DNA of 62,500 bases from Oricola indica (lineage in GTDB: Bacteria; Pseudomonadota; Alphaproteobacteria; Rhizobiales; Rhizobiaceae). Position 1 is the first letter of the stretch. Each line of letters opens with the position of its first letter. The stretch spans positions 1 through 62,500 of the forward strand of contig NZ_JAINFJ010000006.1 in NCBI RefSeq assembly GCF_019966595.1. The letters are read 5' to 3'. A model generated the notes under the pieces. That model was not told the origin of the DNA. It worked only from the letters and a program-made list of their open reading frames with translations, and did not search any database. Positions 56,521 through 62,500 of the stretch are shown piece after piece. The position numbers and the translations under genes are program-made.

Positions 56521-57396
56521 ATGGGAAAGCGCTCTCAAGTGAAAGAGACCGGCGAGATCACATTGCCTCCTCAACCGACGATTCTGATCACCGGATGCTC
56601 TTCAGGCATCGGTCGGCATTGCGCATTGCGGTTGCATGAAGAAGGCTATCGCGTCTTCGCGACCGCCCGCGGGAAAGCCGATCTGGTGGAACTGGCCGAT
56701 GCGGGTCTCGACGTACTCTATCTCGATTACCGGGAAACCGATTCGATCCAAAGTGCCTTTGCGGCCGTGATGGCGCAAACGGGCGGAAGGCTGGACGCGT
56801 TGTTCAACAATGGCGCGCATGCGCAGCCCGGCGCCGTCGAGGATCTGCCGGTTTCGGCGCTTCGCGAGCAATTCGAGGTCAATCTGTTCGGCTGGCATGA
56901 GCTGACGCGGCTGGCGGTTCCGGCGATGCGGAAGCAGGGTCATGGCCGGATCGTGCATTGCTCCTCGATTCTCGGGCTGGTGCCTGCACCGATGCGCGGT
57001 GCCTATGTCGCATCGAAATACGCGCTGGAAGGCCTGATGCTGACCCAGCGGATGGAACTCGAGGGAAGCGGCATCCACGTTTCGCTGATCGAGCCCGGAC
57101 CGGTTCCCTCGCGGTTTGCATCGAACGCGCTTGCCTTCGCGCGCAAACATATCGACATCGAAAACAGCGTTCATGCGGATGCCTATGCGAAACGCATCGC
57201 CGAGCTGGAGGCCGGCGGGACGCCCGATGACGGCGGCCGGGCCGCCGGATGGGTGCTGGACGCGCTTCGGCACGCATTGACCGCCGACAGGCCGAGGCCG
57301 CATTACCTCGTCACGCGGCAGGCGCGGATCGGGGCTTTCGGGAAATGGCTCCTGCCGGCGGGGTTTTTCTATCGACTTGTGGCGCGCAATACCTAG
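56521..57396 (+). CDS. Short-chain dehydrogenase/reductase
   Basis: NAD(P)-dependent oxidoreductase of about 291 residues. The cofactor motif is ILITGCSSGIGRHCALRL, then FNNGAHAQPG, the catalytic Ser in IVHCSSILGL and the YVASK active site (Tyr-x-x-x-Lys). The C-terminal extension of about 60 residues is as in the classical SDR subgroup of unknown substrate. The start is ambiguous among ATG 56521, GTG 56539 and TTG 56563; the last is closest to the Rossmann strand. Confidence 0.9.
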   Translation: MGKRSQVKETGEITLPPQPTILITGCSSGIGRHCALRLHEEGYRVFATARGKADLVELADAGLDVLYLDYRETDSIQSAFAAVMAQTGGRLDALFNNGAHAQPGAVEDLPVSALREQFEVNLFGWHELTRLAVPAMRKQGHGRIVHCSSILGLVPAPMRGAYVASKYALEGLMLTQRMELEGSGIHVSLIEPGPVPSRFASNALAFARKHIDIENSVHADAYAKRIAELEAGGTPDDGGRAAGWVLDALRHALTADRPRPHYLVTRQARIGAFGKWLLPAGFFYRLVARNT

Positions 57397-57450
57397 ATAA
57401 ATGGGCGTTAACGGAGAGCCGGGTCTCGACACCGGCCGGATTGCAATATT

Positions 57451-57654
57451 ATGTCCAGTGCTATGTTCTTTCTCGCATTTGTCATCATGCTGGCGGTCGT
57501 CGCCGTGCTCATGGTCGGCCTGCGCAATCTGATGCGCGACGGCGACGGCAATTTCTCGAACAAGATGATGCAGCTGCGCGTGTTCCTGCAGTTCATCGCG
57601 GTTGCGGTGATCGTCATTGGCCTCTACATCGCTCGATCGAACGGTGCGGGTTGA
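57451..57654 (+). CDS. HIG1-like twin-transmembrane protein
   Basis: A 67-residue membrane protein with two helices (about 4-24 and 46-62) and the HIG1-type loop NKMMQLRVFLQFIAV. HIG1 proteins associate with cytochrome oxidase assembly or stability in mitochondria and alphaproteobacteria. It is followed 9 bp later by the adenosyltransferase gene. Confidence 0.8.
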   Translation: MSSAMFFLAFVIMLAVVAVLMVGLRNLMRDGDGNFSNKMMQLRVFLQFIAVAVIVIGLYIARSNGAG

Positions 57655-57663
57655 TCAGGCGAT

Positions 57664-58245
57664 ATGGTTGTTCTCAACAAGATCTACACAAAGACGGGTG
57701 ACGACGGCACGACCGCGCTCGGCACGGGCGAGCGGCGACTGAAATACGATCCGAGGGTCGCCGCATACGGCACAGTGGACGAGGCCAATGCGTGTCTCGG
57801 CATGGTTCGCATCCACACCAGCGCGATGGAGGGGCCTGTCGACGGCATGATCGCGCGCATTCAAAACGACATGTTCGATCTTGGCGCCGATCTCGCCACG
57901 CCGGAAACCGAAACCCCGCCGGAATACGAGCCGCTGCGGATCGTCGAGAGCCAGGTCAAGCGCATCGAGGCCGATATCGACACGCTCAATCGCGACCTGT
58001 CGCCGCTGCGGTCCTTCGTGTTGCCGGGCGGATCGCCCGCGGCGGCCGCGCTCCATCTCGCGCGCACCGTGTCGCGAAGGGCCGAGCGGCTGATGGTGGA
58101 ACTTGCCGAACGGCCGGGCGAACACGTCAATCCCGAAGCGCTGAAATACATCAATCGCGTCTCGGATTTTCTCTTCGTGGCGGCGCGTGTCGTCAATGAC
58201 AATGGCGCGCGGGACGTTCTGTGGACGCCCGGCGAAAACCGCTGA
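57664..58245 (+). CDS. Cob(I)alamin adenosyltransferase (PduO type)
   Basis: Adenosylates reduced cobalamin (193 aa). The PduO N-terminal pattern KIYTKTGDDGTTALGTGERR and AAYGTVDEANACLG, and the ATP-site helix FVLPGGSPAAAALHLARTVS, then RRAERL are complete. Between the HIG1-like and rhomboid genes in one direction with short gaps, so they probably share a transcript. Confidence 0.92.
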   Translation: MVVLNKIYTKTGDDGTTALGTGERRLKYDPRVAAYGTVDEANACLGMVRIHTSAMEGPVDGMIARIQNDMFDLGADLATPETETPPEYEPLRIVESQVKRIEADIDTLNRDLSPLRSFVLPGGSPAAAALHLARTVSRRAERLMVELAERPGEHVNPEALKYINRVSDFLFVAARVVNDNGARDVLWTPGENR

Positions 58246-58276
58246 AGCGTTCCGGAAAGAAAGGCGTCGCCGGTTC

Positions 58277-59053
58277 ATGTTCATTCCCCTGCACGACGCC
58301 AACAATCTCAAGCATATCGCCCTGCAATATGTGACGCTCGCGCTGATCGGGCTCAATGTCCTCGTCTATCTCATCGTGAATCTCGGTCTCGTGCCGGGGG
58401 CTTACGAGGCCGCGACGGTGTCCTTCGGCTACATACCGGCAGTGGTCAACGATGTTGCGGAGCTGCCGTCGAACATCGTCTACATTCCGGAAGAGCTGTC
58501 GCTCGTCTCCTATGCCTTCCTGCATGCCGATTTCATGCATCTTGCCTCCAACATGCTGTTCCTCTGGGTGTTCGGGGACAATGTCGAGGACGCGATGGGG
58601 CATTTGCGCTTCCTGGTTTTCTACCTTGCCTGCGCGGTCATCGGCGCGCTGGCGCATGGCTATCTCCAGCCGGAATCGACATCGCCCCTGATCGGCGCAT
58701 CCGGCGCGATATCCGGCGTCATCGGCGCCTATCTTGTGCTGCATCCGAAGGTGCGTATCTGGGTGCTCGCATTCGGGCGGATTCCGTTGCGGCTTCCGGC
58801 GGCGATTCCGCTGGGGGTCTGGATCGCCTATCAGGCGGCCGCCATCGTGATCTATCCGACCGAGGGCGTTTCATGGACCGCGCATCTTGGAGGCGTCGTC
58901 GCCGGGATGGTGCTCGTTTTCCTGTTCAAGCGGCGGGGCGTGCCGATTTTCGATCGCACGATCGCCACGCCGAGGGCTGTGGACCTGGCCGAGGCGGAGG
59001 CGAATTCCAGGAAGTCTGCGACGCCGCGACCGCCGAGCTGGGGACGCAGTTGA
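58277..59053 (+). CDS. Rhomboid-family intramembrane serine protease
   Basis: Membrane protease of 258 residues with six helices. The catalytic Ser is in LIGASGAISGVIGAYL and the catalytic His in VSWTAHLGGVVAGM; the L1 loop His and Asn are in HADFMHLASNMLFLWVFGDN. It starts at 58277 (MFIPLHDANN), 31 bp after the adenosyltransferase. Substrate unknown. Confidence 0.92.
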   Translation: MFIPLHDANNLKHIALQYVTLALIGLNVLVYLIVNLGLVPGAYEAATVSFGYIPAVVNDVAELPSNIVYIPEELSLVSYAFLHADFMHLASNMLFLWVFGDNVEDAMGHLRFLVFYLACAVIGALAHGYLQPESTSPLIGASGAISGVIGAYLVLHPKVRIWVLAFGRIPLRLPAAIPLGVWIAYQAAAIVIYPTEGVSWTAHLGGVVAGMVLVFLFKRRGVPIFDRTIATPRAVDLAEAEANSRKSATPRPPSWGRS

Positions 59054-59119
59054 TCGCTCGCGCATGTGCTGATAAGTAACCAAACGGTGCGTTATCGAGG
59101 TCCATTGAAGGCATTGACG

Positions 59120-59135
59120 TTGACGTAAACGTCAA
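59120..59135. promoter_or_regulatory. LiuR-like palindromic operator upstream of etfBA
   Basis: TTGACGTAAACGTCAA is a perfect palindrome with 7-bp arms and a 2-bp spacer. It resembles the MerR-family LiuR site (TTKACGTNNACGTMAA in outline), which controls branched-chain amino acid and fatty acid breakdown genes. It lies between a TTGACG (59114-59119) and a TATTTA (59137-59142), a possible promoter. A regulator gene is not in the window. Confidence 0.6.
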
Positions 59136-59294
59136 TTATTTAATCGATAAAATCGTTTTACGTCGGAGGGGAGGGGTTGCCCGGCCTTTCGGAAACCGGC
59201 ATTCCCCTGCCGACGAGAAATGTCGAGTTTGCGCAAGTGGCGCGATGGCCATCTGGTATGCAGATGGCGAAACCGGAACGGGAGTTGAACTGCA

Positions 59295-60044
59295 ATGAAA
59301 GTCCTGGTGCCTGTTAAGCGGGTTATCGATTACAACGTTAAGGTTCGTGTGAAGGCCGACGGCTCTGGCGTCGAGCTCGCGAATGTGAAGATGAGCATGA
59401 ACCCGTTCGACGAGATCGCCGTCGAAGAGGCGATCCGTCTGAAGGAAGCGGGCACGGTGACGGAAATCGTCGCGGTGTCGATCGGCCCGGCGCAGGCGGC
59501 GGAGACGATCCGCACGGCGCTCGCCATGGGCGCCGACCGCGGCATCCTGGTCAAGACCGACGACGTGACGGAGCCGCTGGCGGTCGCCAAGATCCTGAAG
59601 GGCGTCGCCGAGGAGGAACAGCCGGGTCTGATGATCCTCGGAAAGCAGGCGATCGATGACGACGCCAACCAGACGGGCCAGATGCTGGCCGCGCTTCTCG
59701 GCTGGTCGCAGGGCACATTCGCGTCGAAGGTCGTTATCGAGGGCGATACCGCGAAGGTGACGCGCGAGATCGACGGCGGCCTGCAGACGATCGAGATCAA
59801 GATGCCGGCGATCGTGACGACGGATCTGCGCCTGAACCAGCCGCGCTACGCATCGCTGCCGAACATCATGAAGGCGAAGAAGAAGCCGCTCGACGAGAAG
59901 GCGCCGGGAGATTACGGCGTCGACACCGCGCCGCGTCTGAAGGTCCTCAAGACCGAGGAGCCGGAAGGCCGCAAGGCGGGTGTGAAGGTCGCCGACGTGA
60001 ACGAGCTTGTCGACAAGCTCAAGAACGAAGCCGGCGTGCTCTGA
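59295..60044 (+). CDS. etfB: Electron transfer flavoprotein beta subunit
   Basis: With EtfA forms the soluble FAD/AMP dimer that carries electrons from acyl-CoA and amino-acid dehydrogenases to ETF-ubiquinone oxidoreductase (249 aa). Typical start [20 protein letters not shown], the AMP-binding region [17 protein letters not shown] and the recognition loop [20 protein letters not shown] are present. GGGAG precedes the ATG at good distance. A LiuR-like site lies about 160 bp upstream. Confidence 0.96.
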   Translation: MKVLVPVKRVIDYNVKVRVKADGSGVELANVKMSMNPFDEIAVEEAIRLKEAGTVTEIVAVSIGPAQAAETIRTALAMGADRGILVKTDDVTEPLAVAKILKGVAEEEQPGLMILGKQAIDDDANQTGQMLAALLGWSQGTFASKVVIEGDTAKVTREIDGGLQTIEIKMPAIVTTDLRLNQPRYASLPNIMKAKKKPLDEKAPGDYGVDTAPRLKVLKTEEPEGRKAGVKVADVNELVDKLKNEAGVL

Positions 60045-60063
60045 GAACGGGGAGAAAAAACCA

Positions 60064-60993
60064 ATGACAATCCTTCTGATTGCCGAACATGACAATGCAA
60101 CGCTCTCCGACCAGACGAATAAGGCGCTGAGCGCTGCCAAGGAGATGGGTGGCGACATCCATGTACTGGTCGCGGGCAAGGACGCGAAAGCGGCGGCCGA
60201 TGCCGCCTCGAAGCTGGACGGCGTCTCGAAAGTGCTGCTCGCCGACGACGCGTCGCTGGAACAGCAACTGGCAGAGCCGATGGCCGCTTTGATCGTGTCG
60301 CTGGCCGACGGCTATGACACCTTCGTTGCGCCCGCGACGACCAATGGCAAGAACACCATGCCCCGCGTGGCTGCCCTGCTCGACGTGATGCAGGTCTCCG
60401 ATATCATCGCGGTCGAAAGCGCCGACACGTTCAAGCGTCCGACCTATGCCGGCAACGCGATCCAGACGGTGCAGGCGACGGATGCGAAAAAGGTGATCAC
60501 CGTGCGCACCGCCTCCTTCAACGCGGCGGGCGAGGGCGGCTCGGCGGCGGTCGAGGATGTTTCCGCGCCGGCGGATCCCGGACTGTCCTCCTTCGTCTCG
60601 ACGGAACTGTCGGGCGGCGACCGTCCGGAGCTGACCTCCGCGAAGATCATCATCTCGGGCGGCCGGGCTCTCGGCTCGAGCGAGAAGTTCGAGGAAGTGA
60701 TCCTGCCGGTTGCCGACAAGCTTGGCGCCGCGGTGGGTGCGAGCCGTGCGGCCGTCGATGCGGGCTATGCGCCGAACGACTGGCAGGTTGGTCAGACGGG
60801 CAAGGTGGTCGCCCCCGACCTCTACATCGCCTGCGGCATCTCGGGCGCGATCCAGCACCTGGCCGGCATGAAGGACTCCAAGGTCATCGTCGCCATCAAC
60901 AAGGACGAGGAAGCCCCGATCTTCCAGGTCGCCGATTACGGCCTCGTCGCAGACCTCTTCGACGTCCTGCCGGAACTGGAAAAGGCGCTGTAG
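60064..60993 (+). CDS. etfA: Electron transfer flavoprotein alpha subunit
   Basis: FAD-holding partner of EtfB, 309 residues. The FAD domain is near the C-terminus: [40 protein letters not shown] and [20 protein letters not shown]. It starts 19 bp after etfB behind GGGGAGA. A terminator follows (61021). Confidence 0.96.
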   Translation: MTILLIAEHDNATLSDQTNKALSAAKEMGGDIHVLVAGKDAKAAADAASKLDGVSKVLLADDASLEQQLAEPMAALIVSLADGYDTFVAPATTNGKNTMPRVAALLDVMQVSDIIAVESADTFKRPTYAGNAIQTVQATDAKKVITVRTASFNAAGEGGSAAVEDVSAPADPGLSSFVSTELSGGDRPELTSAKIIISGGRALGSSEKFEEVILPVADKLGAAVGASRAAVDAGYAPNDWQVGQTGKVVAPDLYIACGISGAIQHLAGMKDSKVIVAINKDEEAPIFQVADYGLVADLFDVLPELEKAL

Positions 60994-61020
60994 AAAAACG
61001 CCGACTATCCGAATTCCCGA

Positions 61021-61053
61021 AACCCGCCACGGTTCGCCCTGGCGGGTTTTCTT
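61021..61053 (+). terminator. Intrinsic terminator after etfA
   Basis: Stem AACCCGCCA/TGGCGGGTT (9 bp, 10-base loop), then TTCTTTT on the plus strand, 28 bp past the etfA stop. Confidence 0.85.
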
Positions 61054-61143
61054 TTCGGGAGCAATGGGCGCTTCACGAGGTGCGAAGGCTTCGATCCGGG
61101 GTGGAATGACTTCACGATTAGGATGGTGTCCGAACGGACCTGC

Positions 61144-62500
61144 CTATCCGGCTATCTGGGCCACGACCGTTCCGTCGTCGCCGCCCTTCTTCAACAGCGT
61201 GTTGATGCGGTCGCGTTCGCGTTTGAAGGCTTCGAGATCCGCGCCGGCCAGGACGCTGCCCTTGGGCAGACGCACGCGCATGGGATCGACGCGCGTTCCG
61301 TTCACCCGCATTTCGTAGTGAAGGTGCGGACCGGTCGACAGGCCCGTCGTTCCGACATAGCCGATCACCTGGCCCTGACGTACGCGCACGCCTGGCTTGA
61401 TGCCCTTGGCGAAGCGTGTCTGGTGCGAATAGGAGGTCTCGTAGCCGTTGGCGTGGCGCAGGATCGTCTGTTTGCCATAGCCGCTCGACCAGCCGGCCTT
61501 TTTGACCACGCCGTTGCCGGGCGCGATGATGGGCGTGCCGCGCGGTGCCGCCCAGTCGACGCCCCAGTGCATGCGCGAATAGCCGAGAATCGGGTGGCGG
61601 CGCATGCCGAAGGGCGAACGGAACTTGCCGTTCGGAACGGGCTTGCGAAGCAGGAACTGGCGGGCGCTGCGGCCTTCCTCGTCATAGTAGTCGACTGTGC
61701 CGTCGGATGCGCGGAAGCGGTAATAGGTGTTGTCGTTGCCGTTGAAATTGGCTTCCACGAAGAGAAGCTCGTAACCATCGTCGCCGCCGGCGCCTTCTTC
61801 GGGCAGGGAGAAGAACAGTTCTAGGCGGTCCTTCGGCTTGATCGCGGACTGGAAATCGACGTCGGATGCGACCATGCGCACGACTTGCGCCGCCATTTCT
61901 TCCGGCAGGTCGTAGGAAAGCACCGAACGGTAGATCGCATTGTAAGCCGAAGGCAGGTCGCGGCTGATCATGACCGGAACGGCAACCTCTTCGCCGCGCT
62001 CGTCCATGATCCCCGGATCGATGGGCTCAGGTGCGGGCACATACTGGCGGCGATCGTTGAGCGCGATGGTCAATTCATGGTTCGAGCCGTCATAGACCGA
62101 TGCGCGGACGATCTCGCGCCCCTCCGCGGTCTCCTGCAGACCCAGCCGAACGGCATGGCCTGATTTCAGATCCTTGGTCTTGAGAAGAGTCTCGATTGCC
62201 TCCGCCATAGAACCCGCCAGCCCGTAGCCGGTGGAATCGAGCACTTCGCCAATGTCTTCGGTTGAGGTGATCTCGAGCAGGTCTTCCTCGAAGACCGGGT
62301 ATTTGCCGGTCTTGTTGTGCTGCATCGACGAGACCGACATGTTCTGCGGAATGATCCGGGCGGCCGAAGCGAGGCCGATGCCGGCGGCCAATGTCGGATC
62401 GTCGACGCCGAAGCGCAGTGGATCGACATAATGCAGCGACGCGACCTGGGTCGATCCGTCGGTGAGGATCGCGGCGGTGGAGCGAACGATCTCCTCGGCT
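61144..62500 (-). CDS. M23-family metallopeptidase (partial)
   Basis: Periplasmic peptidoglycan endopeptidase or LytM-like factor; the gene continues past the right edge of the window, where the frame is still open. The visible C-terminal part has the zinc-site pattern RMHWGVDWAAPRGTPI, YSHQTRFAKGIKPGVRVRQG and STGPHLHYEMRVNGT, giving the HxxxD and HxH ligands of a complete LytM domain. Upstream is a long region with VASLHYVDPLRFG, which may be part of an N-terminal domain of rhizobial LytM proteins. Confidence 0.9.
   Translation of the reverse strand, partial: AEEIVRSTAAILTDGSTQVASLHYVDPLRFGVDDPTLAAGIGLASAARIIPQNMSVSSMQHNKTGKYPVFEEDLLEITSTEDIGEVLDSTGYGLAGSMAEAIETLLKTKDLKSGHAVRLGLQETAEGREIVRASVYDGSNHELTIALNDRRQYVPAPEPIDPGIMDERGEEVAVPVMISRDLPSAYNAIYRSVLSYDLPEEMAAQVVRMVASDVDFQSAIKPKDRLELFFSLPEEGAGGDDGYELLFVEANFNGNDNTYYRFRASDGTVDYYDEEGRSARQFLLRKPVPNGKFRSPFGMRRHPILGYSRMHWGVDWAAPRGTPIIAPGNGVVKKAGWSSGYGKQTILRHANGYETSYSHQTRFAKGIKPGVRVRQGQVIGYVGTTGLSTGPHLHYEMRVNGTRVDPMRVRLPKGSVLAGADLEAFKRERDRINTLLKKGGDDGTVVAQIAG

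Overview
The window is chromosomal DNA of an alphaproteobacterium, most likely Hyphomicrobiales (Rhizobiales). The evidence is the G+C-rich coding style, the block lysC/ubiG - ptsP - prfA - prmC - DUF4167 - clpB, the block ppiC/secA - argJ - GNAT - mutT, a SAM-II riboswitch in front of metA, an EcfG-type stress promoter, IRO-box-like sites at a heme locus, and an etfBA operon. I do not name a genus. No rRNA, CRISPR array, insertion sequence or prophage was seen; one tRNA gene (Leu, CAA) is present.

Left part (1-14 kb), the most accessory-looking region. It runs: a DMT transporter at the left edge; a CoxE-like VWA protein (850-2034, minus); a strikingly A+T-rich orphan membrane protein (2269-2994) followed by the broken tail of a VOC gene and bracketed by an imperfect direct repeat; an intact VOC gene; a minus-strand metA-GNAT-small membrane protein operon under a SAM-II riboswitch and terminator; a diguanylate cyclase; a YciE-like ferritin-fold stress protein with an EcfG promoter, lying between two ~125-bp direct repeats; a tetR-CPBP protease-serine hydrolase operon with a perfect operator palindrome; a conserved hypothetical whose promoter and start are duplicated 3.5 kb away; and the MoxR ATPase, which is the expected partner of the CoxE-like protein but is ~10.8 kb from it.

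Middle (13.8-37 kb), core housekeeping: 3-hydroxybutyryl-CoA dehydrogenase, YjbR protein, L,D-transpeptidase, clpB, DUF4167, prmC-prfA, ptsP, lysC, divergent ubiG, the grxC-nitrilase-DUF1178 operon, comF, an NDUFAF5-like methyltransferase, mutT-GNAT-argJ, a parvulin and secA.

Region 37-52 kb: a flippase plus acyltransferase pair for surface polysaccharide, an acyl-CoA synthetase, then a heme-iron acquisition locus. That locus has two divergent arms: orf-exbB-exbD-exbD-tonB followed by a heme-degrading monooxygenase (minus), and hemP-hmuTUV (plus). Two TGA-N9-TCA sites sit on the -35 boxes of the divergent promoters. The TonB receptor and HmuS are not in the window. A polysaccharide deacetylase, an amidohydrolase, tRNA-Leu, an ExoD-like protein and DsbB follow.

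Right part (53-62.5 kb): HNH endonuclease, a DNA glycosylase divergent from gluQ with overlapping start codons, YihY, an SDR, a HIG1-like protein, a PduO-type adenosyltransferase, a rhomboid protease, etfBA behind a LiuR-like palindrome, and a partial M23 peptidase running off the right edge.

The observations most worth checking are the divergent heme promoter with paired IRO-box-like sites, an ExbD paralogue lacking the proton-carrying Asp, the LiuR-like operator at etfB, the tetR-CPBP-serine hydrolase module, and the scars and repeats in the first 12 kb. I found no clear candidate for a wholly new defence or mobile system.
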